Positions 11,938 through 21,204 of a DNA stretch of 64,000 nucleotides are shown piece after piece. Within the stretch, counting starts at the first letter, position 1. The number at the start of each line of letters is the position of its first letter. Source of the DNA: Euclidia mi (taxonomy: Eukaryota; Arthropoda; Insecta; Lepidoptera; Erebidae); contig OX123188.2 of NCBI GenBank assembly GCA_944739405.2, positions 63,135,251-63,199,250 of the forward strand, written 5' to 3'. The translations under genes were made by a program, and so were the position numbers. The notes under the pieces were generated by a model, which had not been told where the DNA came from, ran no database searches, and saw only the letters and a program-made list of their open reading frames with translations.

Positions 11938-12526
11938 GGCCGCGCGCACTTTGGACACGAATTCGTATCGTACAGTATACGTACGATCGTGTTCGTATGA
12001 ATTGAGTGCGCAAACTGTATACGTTTTTATTAGTCAAATGAGCAGTGGTCTAATGATATCGGATTTGTGAAGTCTGCTTTGGTTGGAGCGCGATGAATAA
12101 TCTGTATCTTCAAGACAATTCTCTTATCACTCGAAGACTGCGATGGCGTCGTCGCTTTCGTAGAACCGAATTGGTGTGTAAAATATATTTAATGACACGA
12201 TTTTGGGGAATTTCATCATATCATGGAAGACAAATAACATCACTTATACAATCACTTTGGTCCCACAAACATTTATGTTCGTGAATCAGGTTTAATTAAC
12301 TTTTCTACACCCATTTCTTATGTTAAAACGTAAGAATGTGTTTTGAAATCCCAACAAGTTTGGATTGTTTTCGGACGTCTGAACTACACGTACGTATACG
12401 CACGACTAACTCGCGCCCAGTCTGCGCGCTCCCATAGTACTTGGAATATCGGGATCGTTCGTATGTGTTCGTATGTGTATGCACGAGCAAAATTCGTACG
12501 AAAACGTGTCCAAAGTGCGCGTGGCC
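11938..12526. mobile_element. Harbinger/PIF-like MITE with TTA target duplication
   Basis: Imperfect terminal inverted repeats start GGCCGCGCGCACTTTGGACA on the left and, reverse-complemented from the right end, GGCCACGCGCACTTTGGACA. Each end is flanked by TTA (11935-11937 and 12527-12529), the 3-bp target duplication characteristic of PIF/Harbinger elements. The 589-bp interior is rich in CGTACG/CGTATG words near both ends. The 63-codon frame at 12093-12284 has no convincing transposase signature, so this is treated as non-autonomous. Confidence 0.75.
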
Positions 12527-12777
12527 TTACAATGTGCTATGTAACATACGTTATTGCATACACGAGTTTGGCACATTAGCTTCTGTGTGCTACGCCGTAG
12601 AGCTGCTACGCCGTAGAGATGCTACGTCAAGTGCGACGCGCTAGTCTGTAATATTAAGCGCGTTATTGCTTTGTAAACAGTTTACGCCAATCGTTACTTG
12701 TTCTAATAGTATTGGTAGAAGCTTTTAGTATCAAAGCCATCCAAGCATTGGTCTAGCTGAACAAACTACTACAATTA

Positions 12778-13145
12778 TTTGATTTATATTTTATATCATA
12801 ACGAGAGTGGTGTGGGGTAAAAGAAGATGTAGTGACAAGCATCGAGAAAGGCGTGTTAAGATGGTTTGGGCACATGGAGATGATGGATGACGAAAGACTG
12901 ACAAAGAAGATATATAAGGCAAGTGTGAATGGGACAGGATGAAGGGGAAGACCTAGGCGGACGTTCTCTGACCAGATTGGAGACATCCTAAAAAAAGGAC
13001 AGGTCAGAAGTACCCTAAACAGAAGAGCGTGCATGAGAAACTTGATGGGAATGAATGAAGCAAGTGAATGAAGCAATCGTTGCAAATGGCGTTCCGTAGT
13101 CTCTACCTACCCCTCCGGGAAACAGGCGTGAGTCTACGTATGTAT
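12778..13145 (+). mobile_element. LINE ORF2 C-terminus and tail (RTE-like family with (TATG)n tail)
   Basis: Across small frame breaks the plus strand encodes VLRWFGHMEMMDDERLTKK, GRGRPRRTFSDQI and KKGQVRSTLNRRACM, the conserved C-terminal segment of a common lepidopteran LINE. It is followed by CTACCCCTCCGGG, AAACAGGCGTGAGTC and TATG repeats. Two further 3' fragments of the same family lie on the minus strand at 35505-35650 and 48300-48500. The 5' side is truncated. Confidence 0.7.
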
Positions 13146-13149
13146 GTAT

Positions 13150-13365
13150 CATAACCGTGCACTTACTACAACAGTAGCAAAATTATATCCATTTAGTATA
13201 AGTATTTATCTACAAAAAAATTGGTCTATGATAATCGTAGTGACATTTTATTTCCCCTTTTCCCTAACAAAATAAGTTAGTAGCTATGGAACATACTATG
13301 ACGAAATATAAAACAATTGAACATTTTATTTTTAAAGATTTTAAACGGTTTAACGTAAATATGTA
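13150..13365. other. no feature seen
   Basis: Short AT-rich spacer between the LINE tail and PLE-1. A 67-codon minus frame reaching 13467 overlaps the PLE-1 3' end and is not considered a gene. Confidence 0.4.
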
Positions 13366-13382
13366 CCACGTACCTTTGTTTG

Positions 13383-13437
13383 GAGTAACCGATATTTCGG
13401 CACTGTTGCAAGCGCCATGTTCACGGATGTACTGATG
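13383..13437 (-). ncRNA. hammerhead-ribozyme-like motif at PLE-1 3' end (left copy)
   Basis: Reading the minus strand: stem I 5' strand AGTA (13433-13430) then CC (13426-13425); core GTGAACA (13424-13418); one extra T; stem II GGCGCT / AGTGCC (13416-13411 / 13404-13399, one G-U pair) closing a 6-nt loop; GAAA (13398-13395); a 2-bp loopless stem III (AU AU) and C at 13391; then GG and TACT, which close stem I. Relative to the CUGANGA...GAAA consensus, positions 3 and 8 are swapped (G and C instead of C and G), a change known to preserve their base pair. Penelope-like elements are known to carry hammerheads with minimal stem III. The extra base before stem II is unusual. Confidence 0.45.
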
Positions 13438-13457
13438 GTATTCCGGGTGGATGAATG

Positions 13458-15005
13458 TTACGAGCAAGTATAACGGTCTACCCGCTTTCTTACTCGTTTT
13501 TTGCGTTCAACACCACTAGCACTGTTATCACTATCACATTGTACCCGATCACGACATACCACACTCACTACGTCAGCTCGCGGTTTGATTTTGTTCTTTT
13601 CACGGGTTTTACATAGACGTACCACTGGATGCCAGATACTCGACAGTTGAAACCCATCCTCTCTATTGAAATTCTTGAACTTTTTAATTTCAATAGCCTC
13701 CCTAACCATTCGAGGTATGTAGTGGCGTTCTGTCGAAAGTACCTGAGGGTTATGTAACTCAATCCAGTGGTCGGTACCCGAGTCCAAGAGGTGTTGAGCT
13801 ATGGCCGACTTGTGTGGTTCATTATTTTTGACTGCCTTAATGTGTTCCTTTATTCGGCAAGAGATGGTGCGTTTGGTTTGTCCTATGTAGGAACTCCCAC
13901 AGCTGCAGTCAATTTTGTATACACCTGGCTTTTCTAAGGGAAGACTGTCTTTCGGCGTTCTTATATATTGCGACAGTTTCTTAAAAGGAGTGAAGATAGT
14001 TTTAACTGAAACCTTCTTAAGGATGTTGGCGACCTTATCTGTCACTCCTTTGACGTACGGTAAGTACGCTGGGTGTCGTTCAACCTTGTAGTCCAGGTGT
14101 TTCTGAGTATGTCTGGGTGGTCTAATTCGCCTACTGTACCCGTTCTTTTGTAGAACGTCGCTTATATGTGAAAGTTCTTTATTCAAATGTTCCTCGTCAC
14201 ACAAGCTGTATGCCCGGTCGGTAAGCGACGTTATAGCGGAATTCAGTTGACGTGGGTGATGATGTGAGTCGGCGTGTAGATAGCGATCTGTGTGCGTGGG
14301 TTTTCTGTATACGGAGTGGCCCAGGGAACCGTCATCTCCTACGGCGATCATAACGTCAAGGAACGCCATTCTTCTATCCCTTTCCATTTCATACGTAAAA
14401 TCCATTTTACTGTGGATGCTGTTTAAATGTGCCAAATACTGTTGAACAGCTGATTCATCGCCTTCCATAACACAGAAAATGTCGTCCACATACCGTTTCC
14501 AAATTTTTATACTTAATGGGGTAGTAGCAATGGCTTGGTTTTCGAAATGTTCCATCCATAGGTTGGCTACCACTGGAGCTACCGGGCTGCCCATCGCTAC
14601 GCCATCAATTTGTAGGTAGTACTCACCTCTGTACAGAAAGTAATTTGTGGTCAGGCAATGATGCACCAGGTCGGCATATACCACAGCAATATGGTCCTCG
14701 CTGATCCTACGTCGAATTACCTCCATGCAGTCTGCTATCGGCACGTTCGTGAAAAGCGATTCCACATCAAAACTGACCATCACTTCTTTTTCACTTACGT
14801 TACTCTGACGTAAAATCTCAATAAAATGTCGGGAGTCTTTGACATACGATGTTGTTCTACCCACCAATGGCCGCAGGACCTTAGCTACGTGTTTAGCTAG
14901 TTCGTACGTAGGTGAATCAATTTGACTGACGATAGGCCGTAAAGGAACGTTGTTCTTGTGAACCTTTGGCAAACCATACAGTTTAGGGGGTAGAACATTA
15001 CGAGG
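13458..15005 (-). CDS. Penelope-like reverse transcriptase plus GIY-YIG endonuclease, 5'-truncated
   Basis: The frame is open to the inverted junction. The first ATG (14972) gives 504 residues, but coding-like sequence (LPPKLYGLPKVHKN) continues upstream to 15005, so the N-terminus is missing rather than starting there. RT motifs: SFDVESLFTNVP (about residues 67-78), DGVAMGSPVAP (123-133), the catalytic YVDDIF (161-166) and FLDV (204-207). A long helical linker leads to the GIY-YIG nuclease with GVYKIDCSCGSSYIGQT (350-366) and the downstream R and H residues. The C-terminus is basic. The protein class copies element RNA into chromosomal breaks; the GIY-YIG domain nicks DNA. No internal stop is seen, but the N-terminal part of RT is absent, so function is unlikely. 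Confidence 0.88.
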   Translation of the reverse strand, partial: PRNVLPPKLYGLPKVHKNNVPLRPIVSQIDSPTYELAKHVAKVLRPLVGRTTSYVKDSRHFIEILRQSNVSEKEVMVSFDVESLFTNVPIADCMEVIRRRISEDHIAVVYADLVHHCLTTNYFLYRGEYYLQIDGVAMGSPVAPVVANLWMEHFENQAIATTPLSIKIWKRYVDDIFCVMEGDESAVQQYLAHLNSIHSKMDFTYEMERDRRMAFLDVMIAVGDDGSLGHSVYRKPTHTDRYLHADSHHHPRQLNSAITSLTDRAYSLCDEEHLNKELSHISDVLQKNGYSRRIRPPRHTQKHLDYKVERHPAYLPYVKGVTDKVANILKKVSVKTIFTPFKKLSQYIRTPKDSLPLEKPGVYKIDCSCGSSYIGQTKRTISCRIKEHIKAVKNNEPHKSAIAQHLLDSGTDHWIELHNPQVLSTERHYIPRMVREAIEIKKFKNFNREDGFQLSSIWHPVVRLCKTREKNKIKPRADVVSVVCRDRVQCDSDNSASGVERKKRVRKRVDRYTCS

Positions 15006-15657
15006 TACTCAGAAACACCTGGACTACAAGGTTGAACGACACCCAGCGTACTTACCGTACGTCAAAGGAGTGACAGATAAGGTCGCCAACATCCTTAAGA
15101 AGGTTTCAGTTAAAACTATCTTCACTCCTTTTAAGAAACTGTCGCAATATATAAGAACGCCGAAAGACAGTCTTCCCTTAGAAAAGCCAGGTGTATACAA
15201 AATTGACTGCAGCTGTGGGAGTTCCTACATAGGACAAACCAAACGCACCATCTCTTGCCGAATAAAGGAACACATTAAGGCAGTCAAAAATAATGAACCA
15301 CACAAGTCGGCCATAGCTCAACACCTCTTGGCCTCGGGTACCGACCACTGGATTGAGTTACATAACCCTCAGGTACTTTCGACAGAACGCCACTACATAC
15401 CTCGAATGGTTAGGGAGGCTATTGAAATTAAAAAGTTCAAGAATTTCAATAGAGAGGATGGGTTTCAACTGTCGAGTATCTGGCATCCAGTGGTACGTCT
15501 ATGTGAAACCCGTGAAAAGAACAAAATCAAACCGCGAGCTGACGTAGTGAGTGTGGTATGTCGTGATCGGGTACAATGTGATAGTGATAACAGTGCTAGT
15601 GGTGTTGAACGCAAAAAACGAGTAAGAAAGCGGGTAGACCGTTATACTTGCTCGTAA
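15006..15657 (+). pseudogene. PLE-1 inverted partner copy: C-terminal part with GIY-YIG domain
   Basis: It starts in the linker (QKHLDYKVERHPAYLPYVKG) right at the junction and runs through GVYKIDCSCGSSYIGQT to the same stop as the minus-strand copy. Coding differences are few (for example one D to A and one K to E). It lacks all RT motifs, so it is a truncated copy and not a separate gene. An ATG at 15070 is internal. Confidence 0.85.
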
Positions 15658-15678
15658 CATTCATCCACCCGCAATACC

Positions 15679-15733
15679 ATCAGTACATCCGTGAACATGC
15701 CGCTTGCAACAGTGCCGAAATATCGGTTACTCC
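15679..15733 (+). ncRNA. hammerhead-like motif at PLE-1 3' end (right copy, stem II damaged)
   Basis: Same layout as the left copy: core GTGAACA (15691-15697), GAAA (15717-15720), TATC (15721-15724) and GG. One G to C change turns the stem II strand GGCGCT into GCCGCT, which breaks the second pair, so this copy should fold and cleave less well than the left one. Confidence 0.4.
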
Positions 15734-15750
15734 AAACAAAGGTACGTGTT

Positions 15751-16479
15751 ATATATCCCGAAAAACAATTTAAATTAAGTTTAAATGACCACGAAAGTTT
15801 AAATTCCTATAATATGTACCAGCTCATAAATCTTATAAATATTCCATTAAAACTCACACATCACATTTCACAATGCACATTACACCGCATTATTGAACGC
15901 CGCATAAATTTTCCGTTTAAAAGTCAAAGTAAACATGCGGTTCATTATTAAAGCACTTCGCGGATCATCAAATATAAGCATTAACCTAGGGAGAAAACAA
16001 CAAAAAAATTAATGGATAAATGAAGCAGATCGTAAAATATACGATAACTGCCGCAACATGAAACAAAATCCATTACATTAATGTTAAAGAAGAGCAACAA
16101 TACGTCACTATCAGGAGCGGAGAGTGGGGCCGGGAAGTGGTTTCAAAGGCGGAATGCCCGCAACGTGACGCGACTTCGGACTACATCCACGTCAACTATT
16201 ATATTAGCCAAGAATTAGCGGACGTGACCGCTTCATCAACTTTAACTCTTCCATCGAATTTTAACGCGACCACTTCGATTCAATTATATCGTCACCCACT
16301 GTCGGCTTTAAGCCGCCTAAATGTTGGGCGCGGAAACATAACAGATAGTAACGCAATGCAACGCTATTTGAGACCGGTTATAGATTTTCTTGAGATGTGC
16401 TAAAATTTTGTAGTATCCTTTTATCCTTGGCGTGTTGAGTTTGCCAATTTGGCGTTACTTAACATATTTTAAGACACTT
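15751..16479. other. no supported gene
   Basis: Open frames of 86 codons (15691-15951, starting inside PLE-1) and 88 codons (16137-16403) show no recognisable motifs. A compositional shift to higher GC at about 16110-16370 is visible, but nothing identifies its product. Confidence 0.4.
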
Positions 16480-16814
16480 AGACAAACAAAGCAGCGATAG
16501 CCTAGTGGAGAGAACGAGAGACTGCTTCGCAGAGGGTCCGGGTTCGAATCCACGGCACGCACCAATGACTTTTCGGAGTTATGTGCGTATTAAATTGTTA
16601 ATTATCGCTTGCTAAAACGGTGAAGGAAAACATCGTGAGGAAACCTGCATGTCTGAGAGGTCTCCATAATGTTCTCGAAAGACATGTGAAGTCTGCCAAC
16701 CCGCACTAGGCCAGCGTGGTGGACTATGGCCTTACCCTTCTCATAGTGACAAGAGGCCCGTGCCCAGCAGTGGGACAGTTTATAAATAGGGCTGATGATG
16801 ATGAGACAAACAAA
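16480..16814 (+). mobile_element. tRNA-derived SINE with perfect 11-bp target-site duplication
   Basis: AGACAAACAAA flanks the element at 16480-16490 and 16804-16814. The head GCAGCGATAGCCTAGTGG (A box) and GGGTTCGAATCC (B box, about 16541-16552) are tRNA-like. The 3' end GCCCAGCAGTGGGACAG plus (GAT)n resembles the tail of the RTE fragment at 870-965, suggesting an RTE LINE mobilised it. Relatives lie at 18211-18613, 46792-47065 and 53490-53710. Confidence 0.9.
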
Positions 16815-17728
16815 ACTAGAATTTTAAAGTGTAATAATTTGTACGCAAAATAAACGTTTAAAGCTTTTTATAGAACTTTCGAACACTAAGTATGTAATTC
16901 TATAACGTTATATAAAAGAACGCGTGGGTGGCCCCGAACCGTTATAAAATTTCTTCTACATCAATCTCGACACGGTACTAAAAATAAAGAATGCCGAAAT
17001 CGCTACATGTTGTCGTAAATTGATTTAATATACATCCTAAAGAGAATTCTGCCACAACTTGATCTATTGTTGATATGACTGATTGATATGATGATTAGAA
17101 TAACACCTAAGACTAAATTGAATTTACTCGTATAAGTTTAATATAATCGACGTCATCCATATTTTATCTGTGCCTTTATTTTACCGCAACATTCACTGTA
17201 TGACACGCTTTAAACACGTTCATATGTAGAACACAAACATTTTATCGATTAAATTTTAACAATGTAAGCTCAATTATAACTTAATCTATATTAAAGTTTA
17301 CTACACTGAAACGAACACTTTGTTACCAAGATTTACGTGCAGGTGTAGCGATGAACCGAGTACATTCTTAATAATGTTATTATAATTTAATTATCACATA
17401 GCAACACGAGTTCCGCAATGCAGACGAACAAGAATGTTTAAAATATATAAAATTTTATCGCGAGTATTCAAGTTAATTCATGGACGTAAACAATTTTTAC
17501 CGCTCCGCTTATATACTCTTGAAAATTGATCGCATTGTAATGAGAATACTGTTATTGTGTAAACACTACTTAGTTTAGTTATGATCATATTTTTTCAATG
17601 ATTTAGAAGTGTATCATTTTGATTTCTTGCTTCAATATATAGCCTTCTTAATAACTGACACTTATGTGTATTATTGATCGAATATGTCATACCGTACTCG
17701 CAACTACCTTCACTGTATAATCGTATGT
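16815..17728. other. no gene seen
   Basis: AT-rich DNA with no supported coding frame. A 72-codon minus frame (17595-17813) crosses into the inverted repeat and is not considered real. Confidence 0.4.
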
Positions 17729-17774
17729 AATTTTGTACAAATATGTTGAGTAACTGTGAGACACATACGGTATA

Positions 17775-18063
17775 TAGATAGATAGATAGATAATTCTTTA
17801 TTGTACACCACAAGTCACATTACAGAGTTAAAAGAGAATAAGAAGAAGTTTACAAATACAATGCACAATGGGCGGCCTTATCGCTAAAAGCGATTTCTTC
17901 CAGGCAACCTTTGGATGGAAAGAAATAGATAAGGGAAATAGAATTATAAAATGGTGTAGTAATAAAGTTCCTTGCTAAGTAAAGGTAAACATACATATAT
18001 TACGTAAATACAGAAACATATAATATACATATATGCATAGGTACATACATACATACATACATG

Positions 18064-18095
<32 letters not shown>

Positions 18096-18187
18096 CATAC
18101 ATACATAGATCCATACATACAAACATACATACATAAATACATACGCACATAACACATTATAGATATTTTAGTCACAATACGCTTTTT
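17775..18187 (-). mobile_element. 5'-truncated LINE 3' end with TAGA and (TACA)n runs, 6-bp TSD
   Basis: GGTATA is duplicated at 17769-17774 and 18188-18193, and the right arm of the inverted repeat (near 22735-22745) shows the uninterrupted site. The insert begins with TAGATAGA and ATTCTTTATTGTACACCAC, a familiar reversed LINE 3' end in Lepidoptera, and contains GGGCGGCCTTATCGCT. It ends in a long (TACA)n microsatellite (about 18035-18155) that generates spurious CMYV-repeat reading frames. Confidence 0.75.
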
Positions 18188-18210
18188 GGTATATTTATAT
18201 AGAGTACATT

Positions 18211-18613
18211 CTTCTTTCTCTTAGCGTTATCCCAGTTTCAGTCTGGGGTCCGCTTTCTAGTCTAACCGGATTTGGCTGAATATTAGCTTTTCCACGGAGC
18301 GACTGCCTGTCTGACCTCCGCAACCCGAAGGGATAGCGATATTCCATGGTTTAGACTAGTGTCAGTTTATTTAGAAGTTACTGACGCCCTGTAACGACTG
18401 TCAAAGATCTTCATGACAACCGGGACCGACGGCTTAACGTGCTCTCCGAGGCACGGGACAAGCGATAATTAACAATTCAATACGCACATAACCCCGAAAA
18501 GTCATTGGTGCGCGCCGTGGATTCGAACCTGATACCCTCTGCATGGCAGTCTGTTGGTATATCCACTCGGCTATCGCTGCCTTCTTCACAGTCTTAACTT
18601 AACTTCTATATAA
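18211..18613 (-). mobile_element. tRNA-derived SINE inserted in inverted-repeat arm, 12-bp TSD
   Basis: ATAGAGTACATT is duplicated at 18199-18210 and 18614-18625; the right arm holds the empty site. Read on the minus strand, the head is a tRNA-like GGCAGCGATAGCCGAGTGG with a B box near 18517-18530, followed by a ~300-base body different from that of the 16480 copy. Confidence 0.82.
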
Positions 18614-19190
18614 ATAGAGTACATTAATACGGTGAAGTTATTTATAAGTATGACACACTCGAATTACATACTTGCCTGCCAGATGGGAGTAATTTAAGTA
18701 ATCATTTAACTGAATCTGTATACTACATATACAAATTATTCGAATATTATTATCTGTTAGTTGACCCAAGGTTTATATTTTGATAATAATGTAGAACGCG
18801 CATAGCAAATACTCTCGAGCAGTTTAGTTATATTTTAAAAACCTAACTGATCTCCAGAATACAGAAGCACATAGCATTAACAGTGGAATTGGGACAATAA
18901 TCACACAACATATGTACATACGTATAGATGTGGATACGTAACAAAACTTTTAAGCTGTAGCATAGTCAGCAGGGTTCAGAAATGATCGGACGTTATTACA
19001 AGATGCGGTACATTGAAAACTTTACTCATATGTAAAACAAACGACTTACACAAATGGTTTTGTTGAGACAACAACAAATGTTTCAAATTTCTGTTGTTAC
19101 GTATATTTTATGTTACATATTTATTATGGGGTGAACTAAGCAATTTATTATTTTTTACAAAATATTTATATACTACTAACTGCCGTGTGG

Positions 19191-19604
19191 TTGACGGCAT
19201 AGAATACAAGCGTCACCACCCCCTATCTTCCCGTGGGTGTCGTAAGAGGCGACTAAGGGATAACACGATGCAAATACAATCTTTGCATAGAGACGGAAAA
19301 CTCGACATCAAACCCTATACGACTGCCTCGTTGGTCTCGCGGCATAAATGTGCGCGTGGGATCGGGAGGTCCCGGGTTCGATTCCTGGGTTGGGCAGTGT
19401 TATTGGGTTTATCTGTCACTAAATTCCCAGTAGCAGCACGGAGTCTGGAAATGTGCCCGGTACGGCAAGAGGCTCTCCCCTTATTACGTGGGACTAAGGT
19501 ATATCTGGCAAAAAGTGGGTGTAGAAATACACCTCTGCCTACCCCTTCGGGGATAAAAGGCGTGACGTTGTGTATGTGTATGTGTGTATGTATGTATGTG
19601 TATT
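19191..19604 (+). mobile_element. SINE copy in left inverted-repeat arm
   Basis: Same family as 1025-1434: TGCCGTGTGGTTGACGGCAT start, TGGTCTCGCGGC A-box-like sequence, GGGTTCGATTCCTGGG B box and TATG-type tail. It was already present when the arms duplicated, because the right arm has it at the same relative position. Confidence 0.85.
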
Positions 19605-20147
19605 TATATAAACAACCCCTCAATAAAAAATTGTTGAGCTTTATATACTTGTTTTTACATAGTGCCATGCTATGTCTTGGACTGTATGAACCAGTCTCAC
19701 CCAAAGGCCAAAGTTTAATACATTTTGCATCATAACAGTAAAGTGAATTTTAAATTTAGCTATTCTTTCAGCTAAGGCCTTATCATATCACCAATTCACC
19801 ACTAATTTCTTCCTTAATACGGTTATTTGAAGATTGATTTGTTGCAGTTTGGAATATTTCTGTCTGAGAAACCATTATTATTTTACGAACCATTAATGGA
19901 TCGCATAGTTACTTCTATCTAAACAATCTTAGATTACAGTCGTAATGTAAGTATAACTCAGAGTCAAACATTAGGTATTCTCTCGTTTTCCATAAATTCA
20001 TTTGCACTAATATTGTTCGCTATAATCATCCCTGATCATAATATTTACTTGCACTATCATTATCATTTAAACTAAAAACGTTTGCCTTAACAACTCAACA
20101 GTGATAACTTTTATTTGCCATAAAATGACTTTCTGTAACAACATATA

Positions 20148-20700
20148 TCATAATAATAAGAGATAGCCGTAGATCGTCACGCGCTCTCTGAAGACGTCCT
20201 CGCAGAAGGATGCGACCGCAGCCCACTTACCCTCACTTTCTACTATGGCTCGGACCACGGCTGTCAGCGAGAGATCATCTCCGACAACAGTGACGAGATC
20301 ACGTCGCTGCACCGCCCAGGCGGGACACAGCTCCAGCGTGTGCTGAGCTGTGTCCTCGCTGCAATCGCAGTGGTGACAGGCGGGACTCAATTCCCTCCTA
20401 GCGACCGTGTGCAGGTACTTGCCGAAGCAACCATGCCCCGACAATACCTGCACTAGCCGGAAAGAAAGGGTCCCATGCTGTCGCCCAGTCCACTGTGCCA
20501 GTAAAGGCCTAAACGCACTGACGATTCGAAGGCCGGCTGTCGGTGCTTCCAATCTTGACGTCCATTTTTGAACCGCCTGTTGATTGGTTCGGATTCGCCA
20601 AGTCGTAATATCTTCCGAGGGGGGATAGTTTCCCGTGGCCTCTCGGAATTCCATGACCTTGAAAAAGCCATCGGCAAGCACCTCAGCCTCCAGGTAGTTA
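20148..20700 (-). pseudogene. R1-clade LINE ORF2 C-terminus (zinc-knuckle region)
   Basis: A 177-codon minus-strand frame carries the C-terminal part of R1-like ORF2 proteins: LRIVSAFRPLLAQW, LSGHGCFGKYLH, a CCHC-type knuckle (CHHC, then H and C in EDTAQHTLELCPAW) and AVVRAIVESEGKWAAVASFC. The RT itself is missing; the element is 5' truncated near 20700, with the stop codon just inside the left arm. It sits at one edge of the spacer between the inverted arms. The ATG at 20681 is internal. Confidence 0.8.
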
Positions 20701-21204
20701 CTTTCACATAAAACCTAAAATTACGTTCCATTTTGCATATTTGAATGAAAAATTTTTGGAAATTGTTTAAAAATATTTAGATGCAACTCCGGCAGCCAAA
20801 ATTACTTTTAGGGGATTAAAACTAACTCCCTTAAGACCCCTACACCACCAATACCCTCAAATTCAGGCGACTTGTTTCGAAACCCAACCCCAGATTTTTT
20901 ATGCACAATTAAACCTAAAACTAAACCTCATATGGCGTCTACTAACTAAGCTCGATGGAGCCCCGCTTCGCGGGGCTCCTACTTATGGGTGGTTTAAAAA
21001 AAAATCCACGAAGGCTTAGGCGGGAGCTCCGCTTCGCTTCGCTCCCGCCTTAGTCTTCTAACCTAACCTATCCGAGTCGGATTGCACTGAGTCGGGGTGT
21101 TAACGATAATTAATTTCGACCTAACAATATAATGTATTATTTTCATAATTATATCAAAATTTTGACTATGTCAAGAGTCGATTATGAGATGTGTTACTTA
21201 TGGA
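20701..21204. other. spacer of the inverted duplication with two GC-rich hairpins
   Basis: No gene. Two perfect hairpins lie close together: GGAGCCCCGC/GCGGGGCTCC with a TTC loop (about 20957-20979), and a 12-bp stem around AGGCGGGAGC/GCTCCCGCCT (about 21018-21053). They are followed by two CCTAA units (21059-21069), the insect telomere-repeat word, too short to call a telomeric tract. Confidence 0.55.

Larger units (their letters stand above)
13366..15750. mobile_element. PLE-1: Penelope-like element, head-to-head inverted pair
   Basis: A 5'-truncated minus-strand copy (13366-15005) is joined directly, head to head, to a shorter plus-strand copy of its own 3' part (15006-15750). The shared ~740 bp differ at only a handful of positions (for example GAC/GCC and AAA/GAA codons), so they are about 99% identical by eye. 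Inverted or tandem 5'-truncated partner copies are the known 'pseudo-LTR' architecture of Penelope-like elements, and the near identity suggests both were laid down together. Both outer ends finish at ACTCCAAACAAAGGTACGTG. Confidence 0.85.
17729..20158. repeat. left arm of large inverted duplication
   Basis: Once two younger insertions (17775-18187 and 18211-18613) are removed, this arm is the reverse complement of 21205-22784, including the SINE at 19191-19604 and its microsatellite tail. Differences are scattered substitutions and small indels, for example about 14-16 bases in the SINE near 19268-19285 that are absent from the right arm. Confidence 0.9.

Noticed and set aside
17944..18175. 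Two minus-strand frames rich in MYVC repeats
   Set aside because: Products of the (TACA)n microsatellite read in two frames.
21059..21069. Telomeric (TTAGG)n tract
   Set aside because: Only two CCTAA units; insufficient.
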